A DNA stretch of 64,000 nt from Nymphaea colorata (taxonomy: Eukaryota > Streptophyta > Magnoliopsida > Nymphaeales > Nymphaeaceae), in contig NC_045149.1 in the NCBI RefSeq assembly GCF_008831285.2, positions 1,242,001 through 1,306,000 of the forward strand, written 5' to 3'. Below the pieces are notes generated by a model. The model had not been told where the DNA came from, did no database searches, and saw nothing but the letters and a program-made list of their open reading frames with translations. The translations under genes were made by a program, and so were the position numbers. Of the stretch, positions 46,844-60,249 are shown one piece after another. Every line of letters begins with the position of its first letter. The first letter of the stretch is position 1.

Positions 46844-48957
46844 CGTGCAGCATCATGGACAACACATGCGTATCATAAATGAATATTATATGAACAAATT
46901 AAGTCTATATATTTGGAGTGGCAGCCGTTTCAAGTCAAGAAGCCTTTGTCCATGTTCAAGTAATTAGTTTAAATACGGGAAAGGTTCCAAGCATTTTTAT
47001 TGGGGCCCTGGTTGGCGATCCCAAATTAATAAGCATATTTCATATATAAACACATAAATTCAAGCATGAGTGACCCTCTTAGCTATTTGGATGTTAGTGC
47101 CCTCAATTTTGGGTTCACGAGGCCCACGGCTTGGTAGAGAGCTCCTTCCTCTTTAAGATAGCTAAACAACTTTCCATGTTGACATCTCTCACACTTGAAA
47201 TTTGAAATGAAGAGTGCCCTCACCTAATCTTTTGGCCCTAATCTTCTGGCTCCTGGCTCGGCCAATGGTCTAATCAAAGGTGGGGCCCACAACAAGAAGC
47301 AATCAATGGTACGACTGAACTTTCGGATTCATGTCATTTAGTTGAACTTTTATAAGCTTTGGGGACCCCGCAAAGACTCCATTATGATGGCGGATACGGC
47401 CTTGAGAGGTGCTTTGATGCACGTCCCTTTCTCTTCATTTATCGATCGTACGGTCAGAAGAAAATGTGAAAGGCCTAATCAAGGATGGTTGAGTTTTTGG
47501 CTAGCAGCTTAGCAGCACATATGGGTTGCCAACGGCTAGTGACTACAAGTGTGGGCCATTATTGCGGGTGGTCTGGATAGAGTGATATGGAGTCTGTCAC
47601 CAGGTTCAAATCCTCTTCTGCGGGGCAAAGCATGCATTACATAGGCCGAACTCTAGTTTCAAAATTTTAATAGGATTTGAAATAGAATTTTTTAATTTTT
47701 TTATATATGTTAAACTAAAATTTTTAAAATTTATATATACATTTTTGAATTTTTTAAAATCTAAGGAACACTTCTATCCGACGAGCCCCCCTCATGCCAC
47801 GGTGCCTACATGGGGCATGTGTCATGCCTGGATGACTGGATCGAACAGATTTAATATGCTAAGGACAAGAGGCTCAAAATATTAGGCTCAAATTTGGATA
47901 TGATGATTATGTATAGAATTTGGTGTTTAAATCATAATCACAGAAAACACATTTTTTTTCAAAAAAATGTGATAAATTAACTAGCTGTTTAAAACTTCTA
48001 AAAAACGCATTTTTTTAAAACGTTAAAAACGAAAAAAGCGTTTTTTAGTTTTTTTAATGTCAAAGAGTTTTTTATTTATTTTTTATTTATTGTAAATCTG
48101 TTATCCTTTTGATGTTTGTGTCACTAGTTTTATTTGTATTTTAAATTTTTTAAAATTTTACCGTACGTTTTTTTATTCTTTTCAAGCTCACCGTATTATA
48201 CCCGAGAAAAACCTCGCTGTTATTTGTAACTCAGTTTAAATACAATAATTAATAGTGAAAAAGTGAGGGGAAAAATAAAAGCAAATGCTGGTACTGTTAA
48301 CCGAATTTGGCCACTCGTCCACTAAATCTCAGATGTAGACCATATATGTGCCTTGGAGGCCATTCAGGTCCTAGACCGATGACCGGCATAGATCACCAGT
48401 CACCTCTTTAATTGTTAATGTGTAAAAGTAGCATTTGGACCATGCGCCTACAAACCGATGATCCGTTGGAACTTTTGTGGTCTCTGGTAGTAATCAGTGC
48501 CGGATCCACGTAGTGGCTCCTGCGGACAACTGCATCCCTACACCAGCCAATAGAATTTGCTTTATTTGCACATAAAAAATTCATTAATTGTACTTTCTTT
48601 TAAATTTATACATATGAATGCCCTCTTAAAATTTGAACTTTGAAGTAATAGTGTCTCTGAGTTAGAAATTTCTATAACATGCAACATGACAGAGCTAGCA
48701 TCGCCTATTAATGGGCACACATTGCAGAGGAACATCAGGTTAGCTAACTGCCAGCTTGGGATTTCTATTAGGCTTTCTGCTGTGTTTATTTGTGGTTTGT
48801 TTTCTAATTGGCCTGGCCTAGTCTAAAGGGCAATGAGCAGTAGACTCACTGAATCAGTGAGGAAAATGGAACCAGTAGGCCCAAGTTTACATATTTTTCA
48901 ACGGAAGCATGACAGAGAAAGTGTGAAGTTGATGCATGCTTTTACATTTTTAAATTA
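46844..48957. other. Intergenic with old repeat fragments
   Basis: GGTTCAAATCC at 47603-47613 matches a polymerase III B box and may mark an old tRNA-derived SINE, but no clear A box is seen. A CAGTGCCGGATCCACG motif near 48497 and AT-rich stretches near 47670-47770 resemble ends and bodies of degraded plant MITEs. No gene. Confidence 0.35.
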
Positions 48958-50599
48958 ATGCCAAATTTGTTTTTGAAGCCTTTTGCTTTTATCGCAAATT
49001 TCAAGAATAATGCATCTTCCAGGCACCTGTTGCTTAAGCAATCAAATCAGAATGTACTCAGAGAAGTGAAAATTATTGCAATTGAAAGAATTGTATGGAG
49101 TAATGCAGTTGAACATGGACACTTAGGCCAATCAAATGATGCGACGTCAAGTCATGACGCATTAAAAGCTAAGAGTTTTATCATCCCCTTGTTAGAACTA
49201 GGATACACTTGAAGGTCTAAACAGATTGGACATAAAGCACGTAGTTTGAGACTTAGGCATATATTATATAAGTCTGCCCAAACTCCTCTCACCCGGGTTG
49301 TTACTTTTTAAAATATAAGAGATACATGAACACAAGGTGGCTAATATGCGTACCAAGTATTGAGGTTATCCAAATATATTTGATAACTTCACGGTCGGTG
49401 ACTAAGCCACTTTCCATATTTGATATTGTTAAGGTTAGCACTTTGTAGACATAAAATTTTAGTATGGTTGATGGACATAAATCTTTTGTTTGAAGACTAA
49501 GCTTCCTGTTGTACTGGGTTATAAAATTGAATTGATGAATGATGGAATGGCAATTTATAGAACTAAAGTTTTCACAGCCTAATATTCTCATTATATTCTA
49601 TATCATAGTAACTTGCTCTTCAAGTTCTAGGCAATTAAATTTGTATGCATGTATGTCCCTTAGTTGATCATCTATCAAGTAGTAAAGTAGTGAGTCTGTA
49701 GCTTCATGACAAGTTTTACCATGCTATGACACCACATGAGCAAAAGATCAATTAATTTTAAAAAATGTCCTCTGATTGTTACAGTTTGTAACACCCTATT
49801 ATGGAAATGTTTAATTCCATGTTGAGGATTCTTGAAAATATTTAAGGATTTGAAAGGGGCTAGCCAAACTATTAACTATGCTAGTTCCTAGCCTTTTTAG
49901 AACCCGAATTGATTATGTCAGGGAGCAGGTTGGTATCCTCCAAAATAGAGACTGAGCTTGGCATGACAACGGGCCATAATTACATTTGTTTTATGACTTC
50001 ATTTCTTATAAACTACAATAATAAAAAAAAAATTGGAGACAAATTTTTACAAATCAATTCCTTCACATGGGCTGAAGTCCTTAGAAAATTAGATCATTCA
50101 TATTGCTAACAATATTCTACATTTCCTTTTAATACTGTACAGTTAATGTTATTTGAAAACCTTTTGTTATCGGTCAACTGAGTAAACCTTTTGTAACTTA
50201 TGGCTACCATTTGAAGATAAAAACTATACTAACTTGTTTTTGTTAGACATCATTGAAATTATAAAATGTTATAAAAAATTGTGTCTAAAACCTAACTTTC
50301 TCAAAAACATATGTGGTCATGAAACAAGTCAATATGTTTTATTCTAGCTTTGGTTGCATGCTCTAGATCTGAAGGACATTACTGCATCAAGAGAGTACCA
50401 TCTTATGCAACTTTTATTTGCCATAATAATTCTTTATAAGTAAAATTTATTTAAAGAAGGCAGGAGGTTAAACTTTTCCTTTATAATTGTTGTTCCAATC
50501 ATTCTACATGTAACTTAATTCAAAAATGAAAGTACACATCTAAACAGTTTCTTTAAAGTATATGAAAATCACATATAACACCAATATAATCTAGAGCAA
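48958..50599. other. Intergenic; possible LTR start, no gene
   Basis: A TGTAACACCC motif at about 49787 has the look of a gypsy LTR start on the plus strand, with no confirmed partner. Frames at 48958-49212, 49301-49591 and 49909-50109 lack domains. Confidence 0.35.
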
Positions 50600-50607
50600 G
50601 AATATAT

Positions 50608-50775
50608 AATTTCTCATCCTATGTATTTATATTAAAAATGGAACAGCCTTATACAATATCTATGTATTTATATTAAAAATGGAACAGCCTTGTATAGTAT
50701 CTATAGTATAGTATCTATATAATTTAGAGTAATGGAACAGCCTTGTATAGTGTCTATATAATTTAGAGTAAGGGT
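50608..50775. repeat. Complex tandem duplication
   Basis: TATGTATTTATATTAAAAAT followed by GGAACAGCCTT is repeated about 43 bp later. GGAACAGCCTTGTATAGT and TCTATATAATTTAGAGTAA then repeat again, giving at least three partial units. Confidence 0.9.
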
Positions 50776-50899
50776 ATATGATTTTATGTCTATTTTTAAA
50801 AAGTTAAGAACATCTTATGTAGCAGAATGAATGAGACAAAACAATAAAATTCAAGAGGTTTTATTAAAAAAAATTATGGCTTTCACATCTCTGAGAACA

Positions 50900-50901
<2 letters not shown>

Positions 50902-50972
<71 letters not shown>
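50902..50972. repeat. (TA)n microsatellite
   Basis: About 35 TA units. Open frames spanning it on both strands are artefacts. Confidence 0.97.
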
Positions 50973-50973
<1 letters not shown>

Positions 50974-52200
50974 ACTTACTTCATATTCTAGTAATTCTTT
51001 CAAGAAAAAATTGCAATCAGATAAAACACCTATATCTAGAGGAAGGATGTATAAATCCACATAAAACATGTACCCATTCCAAGTAAAGATGAATTTTATA
51101 GCATTGTGTTTTAAATTAGGGATAGTATAGTAAAAATTTTGTTGGGCACACCTTGGAAGTTTGAATTTTTTAGGAGATAAAAGTTTCATGTTCACACTTA
51201 TCTTTAATCTAAAAGTAATATCATGATTGAATGTAAGGTTCAAACAACTTTGCTACCTATAAGTCATGGTCCAAACAAATTTGACAAAAATCATTTTTAG
51301 TTGAAGCACAAATTGAGTAAGATATTATTTCATGATTAACCATTTGAAGCATAATAAGATGTGGAATACATGATTAACTATTTCAAGCTTCTAAGGTTAT
51401 CAACAAACTCAGTATGGTATAAGAAGAGACAAAGTATTGCAAAATCCATATGAGAGTATTATAATAGTAAAAGAATATGTTACATATAGACAATACTGAA
51501 TTGAGTGAGCAACACCTGGAGATTTCCACATGCAGAACCCTTATGCCAAAATGGGCAAAGCTTGATGGAACAATGGAGGCACTAGAGGATCAATTCACAG
51601 TTAAAAACTAATGTGCAAATGCATGTATGTTTTTTGTCTTGTGACCTCAATAAGAGTATGGATAAACTTTCGAAATTTTAAAGGCAATGATAGTTTGCTA
51701 CAATACTACCAACTTAGTTTCACTGCATGGTTTTAAAAAGTCTAACTATATACTTTGTTACATACAAAAGTTTGTTATAAAAAATGTACTGATCAAACAT
51801 ATAAGTGAATGAATATAAACAAGACAACAACCATTAAGTCCAAATTGAAATTTGTGACATATAATTGCCATGTATATCACAATATTAGTCTACTTCAAAT
51901 GTATACTAATTTGGAAAATAACAGCATGGGAAGAATAGGTTAAACCATGAGAGGTCAATATATGCTTATTGTAATCTTAATAGAAAATCATAATCAACAT
52001 AAAGCTGGAAATTGGACATTGAAATTTATTATCTATGGCAGATATCAATGGACAAATTAAATTTTCACTAATTTACTCAGTTGATTAAATGACCAATGAG
52101 GCAAGAAAACTAAATCTCGTTTTCATGTACTTAACTTTATACTTTGCGATCAATATCTTTTAAAACATATACAGTTCCATTTTTCCAACAGTAAAATGAC
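50973..52200. other. Intergenic, nothing recognised
   Basis: AT-rich with no supported frame. Confidence 0.5.
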
Positions 52201-52263
52201 TGGAACAAAAGTTTGAGATCATCACACAAGATGGTGTGCAGAGGACCTAGAACTTTTGTTCCA
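52201..52263. repeat. Short perfect inverted repeat
   Basis: TGGAACAAAAGTT (52201-52213) and its reverse complement AACTTTTGTTCCA (52251-52263) are separated by 37 bases. This could be a small stem-loop or a fold-back end. Related GTTCCA/TGGAACTTT words occur again at 56840-56945. Confidence 0.7.
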
Positions 52264-54082
52264 CCTAAAATCCACCCGGTATTAAATACCCAACAATCTA
52301 ATGTCTAGGCATTTAATAGAAATGTATTCAAATTTTACTTGAGGAGTGAATGGCAGTAGGGTAGTTTCATCATTTAAAAAAAATAACATTTTTCTTTTGC
52401 TTCAATAAGTGAAGCAGATCTACTAAAATTTGTGTCAATCCTTGAGCAGCTGTTTGTTCATGTCAAAAAGTTGATTGACATTGTGTTATTGGCCAAAAAG
52501 TTTCAGCAGGTTTTTTAATTTATTCAATAAAAAACCCATATCAGGTTATACAAAACTCAGTAATCGACAATGTTGCATGGTTGAACTAAGGGAAGGATGG
52601 TATATATGGGAGACATGTTGTTCATCACATCGTGCCGTTGTGATATGCTTGGGATTAAAATACTGATGTAAAAGGTTGGGTTAGATATAGATTCTAAGAG
52701 ATGTCAATGTAGTGGTTAGGTGTTACAGATTGGAAGACCTTATCTCAGAGATATTATCCGCTTCATAATATTGATGTTTACTATGTCTGATGCCTTTGTT
52801 CTGGAAAGATGTATGGCCTCGACACATACACAAACACACATAACTTTTCTTTTATTTGACTACCTGTTTTAAATGTAAGTGATCAAGAACATAAATATAC
52901 CCAAAGAGGAAAAAATTATACTCAAGCCACCAGCTTTGACATATTCAAGTGAGTATATGTTACCTTGTAACATTTTTTACATATACTATACATGTGAAAG
53001 TTAAAATTAGTTTTTTGGTAGCCATCATCATGTTGGATGGAAAAAGGGGCATACTTTAGAAAAGGCAACACTAAAATATAAATATAAATAAATAAATAAA
53101 TAAATAAAAAAATAAAAAATATATATATATATATGATTCAAGAAAAAATCACTAAAATCCAGTTTGTGGATTTGATTCTCTAAGGGCTTAAACATTAAAA
53201 ATATGAGGTGTTTAGGCCATTAAATTTTGTTTTCACATTAACCTGAAACATCTTTTCACAACAATATAGGCTTCTATTCTTGGACCACATGTATTTTGTT
53301 TGATATCTTTATGGGACGTGCTAAAGGGCCTAAATGACAACCAAACGGCTAAAAATGGAAAACCAAAGTTAGGACTTTGAAATATGTGTGTGTGTGTATG
53401 TACAATGTTTTGACTTGATGATTTAACATGCTTCTTTTCATTTTTTCAACTCAACAATTGTTATTTATATTCCTATTTGAAGTTAATTTTGAAATTATCT
53501 TTAGTAGTGTCGAAAAAGCAAACCTAGTATATCCCTCAAACATTTTTTTTTCTTTCTCATGGCCATGAGAGTTCTATTTATTTGGTAGCAATAGCTTGCA
53601 GACCTAACACTTTTTTGCTGGACAAGTAGGGACCCAAGTTTTTAACAACAATGCACATGGAGAAAGGTCGTTTCCGATGGTTATCTAACTATAGAGATAT
53701 TTTTTTATATAAAAAAGTAAAAAACAGAAAAAAATCAATTAATATCCACCCTAGTGTCTTGGGATCTTATTGGACAAGTTTTAGCTTTCTCTAGACAAGC
53801 TCCAAGTTTGGACCTCATTAAAGGACATTAATGATAATTTATGATGTTTGGGAGGAGCACACTAGTCACCAATAACTTGGTTGTCTGGTGCTAGCCCTAG
53901 CTTGTTTATAATCACATAGTTGGCAAATTCGCCGATCCAACTTGTGAGTCACCTAAATCAATTAGGCTCATTCATTTACTGGTCACAAGTCGTGACCCCT
54001 TGAGTCGGTAGTATAGTCAACTAATTAAAAGTTTTTTTTCCATCTTGTTTGCTAAAAACAGAAGCTTGTTATTTTGAAAATA

Positions 54083-54118
<36 letters not shown>

Positions 54119-55948
54119 GGTATTTGTTCTATTGTAAACTTGTATTTGTGTTTAATGACTAATATCTGAGTCCAATTCAAGAGCTTGCCAGCTATGTATG
54201 ACCAAGAATTTGGATGGACACTTTTGAGTCAAAGTTGTTCACATCATGGCTCAAGCCCCACTCATTGAAATGCATGCAAGATCAACCTGTCAACTTCTTG
54301 TTGTAAATTAACTGAAACCTGAACCTATTGTGTGCAATATCTCATTTTATTCTATCCCTTTAGTTTTTAGTTTCAACAATTTCAAAACCACTGTCTAATA
54401 TGTTTAATCTAGACAATGGTTATTTGTCACTAAATGTTGTATGTTTAGCATGTTTCCTCATATTTTGAAGCCATATAACATAATGTTTCTTTAAGAAGAA
54501 TGCCAAGTGTGATTTTAGAAATATCCATATATCTGGTGATTAAACTAGATGTATCATGCTAAAAATGTAGTGTTGTTATGTACAAAGTGACCTACCTAAC
54601 TTTTTATTTGCCAGTTTCATTTTGGATATAGATCACCAAACTTTTTGTTTTGGTAAACGAGTTTTAAGACCTTAACTTTATCCCTGTTGTGTTGGTAAAT
54701 CCTCTTGGATGTTCTCTCTTGCCCATAGTGGTATACATTTTTTTTAGAACAAGAGCAAAACTAATCTATTGCCAACTCTTGTGTTTTAATTGTCAAAATA
54801 TGGTCATTATACATTTTACCTAAAAAAGTATTTCTGCAAATGGCACGCTAATTCATTTCCTATAGAGACATTTTGTTATATGTGAGCTGAGGTTGTTGCG
54901 GGCCTTGTTTCAAAGGTTGGATGGTTGGATTCATCCTAAAGCTACCTTGAATCTATGTGTTGGACTCTCAAAAATTGAATGTATATAAGTTAGAAATGTT
55001 CTAGTCATAAGATCAACAAAATAGCAAATTAAAAGGACATGTAGATATCTTAAAGATGATTAAGGAAATATTGTTCTTTAATATCTAACAAGGATAATGT
55101 GTTTCAACAATGTTATCATCATCATGTATCATTGTCAAATCTAATATTGGAATTTGTTGGTGATCTTCAAGCAATGGGACATGCAGCGGCGGAATTTTGG
55201 CCATCACTATAATGAAATAGCGATGTTTAAGATCCCTTGTGACAGTTTTCGCCATTGCCATATGTAGTGTAAAGTGCATTATAAGCATTAGTAATTATTC
55301 CATGCGATGAAAAGGTTGAAGGACTTAAAAGCAAATGGAAATAAAATAATACTCTACTTGTTTGATGCACATAAACACACTTTTGATCAAATCTTGTGAA
55401 CCATATTTTAAATTATCTTCCTCTTTTATTGTGTCAATGTCACATTAATAAAACATGCAAGAAGGTGAAAAGTTAAAGTCTAAAAAGTAACCACAGGTGC
55501 AAAAAGATATGCCTATAAAAGTTTCTTTTGTTAAACAAAACACTTGGTTAAATTTAGAAAATCAGCTAGGAGGGGCCTAGAATGTGGGCTGGCAGGAAGT
55601 AATACCTCACATCACCACTTTGAACCTAATGGTTGTTATGCTCTTGCAGAAGTCAAATCAGACCACAAACCCTAGAGGTGCACATAGTACCAATGGAGTT
55701 ATTCATTGCCAAGCAAGCAATAAAGTCTCTTGACATAGGTGTGGCTTCCCGACTAAGAAACTAAAGCACATAAAATTGGGAAAAAAAAAGAAACAAAAGA
55801 AGTAACTTCCATAAGAATAGACAGTATTCTTTTCTAAATCACAATAAAAAGGTAGAGCTCTTTTTGGAGCTATAGAATCTCGCAAACACTATAAACATAG
55901 TCCTTTTATTGAGGTAAAGTAAATCAAACATCAGTAAAAGTCTACATT
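52264..55948. other. Gene-free stretch with microsatellites
   Basis: An AAAT-rich tract followed by TA lies at about 53075-53134 and a (TA)n at 54085-54116. No supported gene; the frames at 52475-52666, 55085-55288 and 55703-55885 lack domains. Confidence 0.5.
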
Positions 55949-56440
55949 CACTGGCATTATGAAAAAAAAAACGTCATTAATCATCATATTCACTAATAGG
56001 AAGAATTCTGCGATAGTAAAGCTATGTTTCACTAATGTTTCGGTCTTAACGTCAATGAAACACCTAGATTTACTAATGCATGGACCATTAACGTCAAAGA
56101 AAATTGGCATGATAACTCTCTTCTCTAATGTCTTGTGCTTCGTCCTTTTTTTTTCTGATGTTTTGCCATCATTAGTAATGATCGTCAAATGAATTTTCTT
56201 GTTCCAACTTTTACTGACGTTAACAAGAAATGCCAATAAAGGTGTGGCTTTTACAAACGTCCAGACTTTTGCATCAGACATTTTTTCCAAAATCTATAAT
56301 GACACTGATATCTGCCATTAGAGAAAATCTATCTTGGTTGGACATTGATTTGGACACTAGAGAAGCATTGATTTTTATTGACTTTTCCTGAATGTCAGAA
56401 AAAAACTTCATCTTTTTGGCATCAATTCTACGTGTCAGTG
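55949..56440. mobile_element. CACTA-like non-autonomous element candidate
   Basis: The left end reads CACTGGCATTATG, then a run of A; the reverse complement of the right end starts CACTGACACG. Between them ACTAATG, TTAACGTCAA and ACTGACGTTAACAAG motifs recur in both orientations, as in CACTA subterminal regions. The flanking triplets (ATT and AAG) do not match. Open frames on both strands are shadows. Confidence 0.4.
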
Positions 56441-57100
56441 AAGTTCAGGAACTAATGCCATGAACCCTGCCCATTTTCCCCTTTTCCTCCACTATTCACT
56501 ATCTCTTCCTCCAACATTCGACGACCATCGACAAACTTGCTGTTCATTGAATGAATCAGCTGCCATCCAGTGTTCCTGTAGCTCCTCCAGCAGCAGCTGA
56601 CCTTCTTCTTTTTTTCACGCTTAGCGGATAAAGTTTCATCTCTTCTTTTGATAGGGGTTCGATCACCCAACAATGTCCAATCCGGCGAATCGGCATGTCC
56701 TTTGGCAGTAACAAACCTCTGGTTGAATATTCATTTGCATTAAAGTTTTCTTAATGCACAAACAAGATACAAAAGTAACAGCCAAAAAATTTTTCCTTGG
56801 GCTTAAAGTTTCACTTATTTAGGTGAAACTCTATTTCTAAAACAAAAGTTCCAGAGCCTATTCAAAAGTCCCGACACATTTGTTCCAGATTTGTTTCTTG
56901 CTGGAACTTTCATGTTGAATCAAAGTTCCACCTATACAGTGGAATTCAATGTATTGAAATGTAGCAAATCTGGACATGTTCCACCACACTAGCTCTCTTT
57001 CTATCGATGATAATTAGCACTCGGCAATCGACATGTTCACTTGACCTCTCTGGCAAGCCAAGAAATAGGTTAGCAACAGCACAAGGAGATCCATAGTTAC
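56441..57100. other. Intergenic, nothing recognised
   Basis: Contains repeated AAAGTTCCA/GGAACTTT words (about 56805-56945) but no clear element or gene. Confidence 0.4.
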
Positions 57101-57470
57101 CTATCTATGAAGGCCAAGGGAAGAAGGCCCATTGGGCCTTTGGCATAGAGTCCATGAAAGAGTCATTACTGGCCCAACGAGGGAGGGCCTTGTCTTGCCG
57201 ATGGAAGCTAGCCTGACTAAGGAGGCCCCCACTAGGTGAGGGAGGGGCCCCTCGGCCTTTCCCATCAGCTTTTCCAAGCCCGATGACGGAGGGCTCATTC
57301 GGGACATTCCTGACCTGATGAGGGAGGGCTCTGTTGGGGCCAGGAAAAATCTAAATAGGGAGGCCTCTATCCAGATGACATCCCCATCGAAGGTGTTCAT
57401 GGCCTTCCTTACATGATGAGAGAGGGCCAGATCAGGAGGGCTCAACCATCGCCTCCCATCGGGCCATTAC
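57101..57470. repeat. GC-rich degenerate short repeat island
   Basis: The motif GATGAGGGAGGGC and variants (ACGAGGGAGGGCC, GTGAGGGAGGGGC, GATGACGGAGGGC, GATGAGAGAGGGCC) recurs at least five times in about 300 bp, with GGGCCTT/AAGGCCC in both orientations. The long minus frame over it (57101-57445) reflects this composition, not a recognisable protein. Confidence 0.6.
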
Positions 57471-58959
57471 TGAACGTCCATGTGGAGTTTGTACAAGTTG
57501 GTATCAAGAAAGTAATAATAGTGTTATCAAGTTTTTCTAAGGTAATTATTATATTATTCTGGCATAATATGGTTAGCCAAGACTTGGATTCACTTGACTT
57601 ATTATGATTACTTGAATTTAACTACCTGGTTATGAAGTATTCAAAGTGTAACATGATCTGGTACTCCATTCCTCTTTTCATCGTTGTTTAATTTTTTCCC
57701 TTGAAGTTCGTATAAACAATTTGTTTTGTAAAATTAGAAACACTGATGGAGGTCAAGTTTCTTATGTTTAAGATGAAAATCTTGTATGAGATTTGATATA
57801 TCCCTACCTAGAAAATGACCATTTGTGCCAATAATAATTTGTTAGAGATACGTAAATATGAAAAGGGGGATCGACTATATAAGGAATATGGATCAGGTCG
57901 TATTATTTAGCATTATGAAGCTATGCTGCTGTATTAGACTGACAAGATCCAATAAGCAGTATGTCGAAGGATATGAATAGATAATTTTTCACCATTTTAG
58001 CTATACTATACATGCAAAATTAATGTTCATTAAATACCAAAATTTATACCATGATGAATTGGAATATAAAACCAATTCAATCAATTTGCAGTCTCATGCA
58101 TGTGGTATATAGTTTTCTCTATATACACTCATCCAAAAATCATCACATCTACAAATTTTTCAAAAAGATCATAAAAAATTCACGTTCACTATTGTTGTTT
58201 CTCTTAAAAAAGGTGAAAATTTGCTCCCCAAAATTCCATACATATCACAAGTTGATTCAACTACAAGAGTATGCATTTAATGTCATCATATTTAAGAAAA
58301 ATATACACAAAAGCTGACTATGTTCCACAATTTACTGCTCAGACATAGCACTAGGGTCGCCAAGCTGGGTGCCACAAGATCTAGCTCCTCTGCTACTTCA
58401 CGCTTTACCACCCCTTTGCATAGTTAATTTTGTGGCCACATCATTGAATTCAACTTGCTACTCACTATTCTATAAAAGATTGTCTCAACACAATTATGCA
58501 TAAAACAAATAAAATACAGGATTTACTATCTTCGGACATTAATTCACCATCATTATGTAAAATAATGTTGCCAATTGGTTGTGGATGAGTCGGTGATGTA
58601 AAGCCACTACCTACAATAAGTGTATGATCTATTGCCCTGCATGTTAAAATTGAATCACTGTCAAATGCAAGACTTGATAATGCTGAACCAATATTAGAAC
58701 ATTAATACATCTCATGAATCATTATCAGTGTCACATATACCCAAGTGTTGTGTTTGACATAGTTGTGTATTTGAAGTAGAGAGGGTGACATCTTCCTAAC
58801 AGGTGTTGCATTCCCTTATTCATCCTTATTGTGACCAATGCCTAGTAATGATGGAAAGTAAGATGTTGCACTTGTAAATACTAATAGCAATTTTGTTTAT
58901 CTACCATCTACTGTTGATGGATTACCTTTCAAAGGTTCTACATCCAATCAGCTGGAGGG
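57471..58959. other. Intergenic, nothing recognised
   Basis: AT-rich; no domain-bearing frame. Confidence 0.45.
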
Positions 58960-59345
58960 TGAGCCTTCTTCTTTTATTAACCAATATAGAAACAACCTTT
59001 TGAAGATTGAAGGCTAATGTTTGAAGGCTCTTTGCATGTGCTTGAGTTATGCCAAAAATCTCCACATCTTCTATACTTGATGCTATGCAAGTGAGACACA
59101 CATTTTTTTTGAAGTGTCTTCACTCTTTGATTTATTTCTTCGTTTCTTAGGTCACCCAACACTACAATTTGCTTCAGGAGATAAAGCAATGAATCTTGCT
59201 ATGGTCAAAATTGTCGATCAAGTAGAACATATATTGTCCTGCCATATGCCTTTAAATGAATCACATTCATCAACATATGCCTAAGGATCCCCACCAAAAT
59301 CTCCAATAACAAGTGGTACATGCTTGCGTGGTATTCTACTAAGTT
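58960..59345 (-). pseudogene. Mutator-like (MULE) transposase C-terminal fragment
   Basis: On the minus strand one frame reads IPRKHVPLVI (the SWIM-type P-C-H-A position, Cys changed), AYVDECDSF and a PKKRRNKSKSEDTSKK segment. A second frame then reads YRRCGDFWHNSSTCKE, which fits the CX2CX4HX4C knuckle of MULE transposases with the first Cys replaced by Tyr. The frame switch and stops show it is dead. The catalytic core was not found to the right. Confidence 0.6.
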
Positions 59346-60249
59346 ACCAAGTATAACATGTATATTCATGTTCCCTTAAGAGGCTGTTTGATAGATGTTC
59401 TGCTCGACTAAAAAGATAGCATGCCCTATCGACCACACTAGTATTATATCCCTCCTGTCAATGGTGTTCTTGGTCCCTTGTTTGATGGTTTTAGGACAAA
59501 AACACCACATCCCTTTCGTCTGGCATTTGTTTTCTTTGTTGTTTGTTCTCTCTGTCATGTACATTCTATCTAACATTTGATTTTTGTTTCTGTATGTTTT
59601 GTGTGTTTCTATTTTGAGTAATTCATTTTGTCCATTGTTTGACAACATGAATACTTTGTTTGTTGGTTTTGCTTGTTCTGTGAATTGTTTTTAGTGATAT
59701 CATAAAAGCTCATGCTATAAAAAGTGTTCATCACATCTATGTTTGATAGAACAAGAACATGTTATATTAGTACTATTACAATATTCATAATAGAAATGTG
59801 TTAAATCAAAATCAGTACATTCAATAACAAGATCCTATTAAAATGATGATATTAAGCAACAATATAGTAAAATCAACATATTCAAGTTTATTCTTCACAT
59901 AAAAACATCATCAATATTAGATGTTCAAAAGGTTCAAATAGTCAACATTATCAAATAAAACCATAGAACAACAAAATACAAACTGTTGGGGGCCACATGT
60001 TGGTGTACCTCGACATAGAAATGGCTACAACTCACCAGCAGCTAGCCTTCTAGTCCAATGTAACCACTAAGGTGTAGACGACTTTCTTCTCACTTGATGT
60101 ATATGTCCCTAATCCTCCCCTTGTAAACTACATAATAACTTAGGATGAGACATCATTGTCTAGTTCATGCATGTTACTGACATTAAAAGGACAAACAAAC
60201 AATTACACCATGAGAATATCTTACTTGAGACATAACCATCCTATATTGT
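59346..60249. other. Intergenic, nothing recognised
   Basis: Opposed frames at 59376-59648 and 59395-59580 show no domain. Confidence 0.4.

Noticed and set aside
47560-47640. tRNA gene
   Set aside because: Only a B-box-like GGTTCAAATCC is seen; no cloverleaf or convincing A box, so at most a decayed SINE.
50831-51243. Frames with long YIYIYI runs
   Set aside because: They translate the (TA)n microsatellite.
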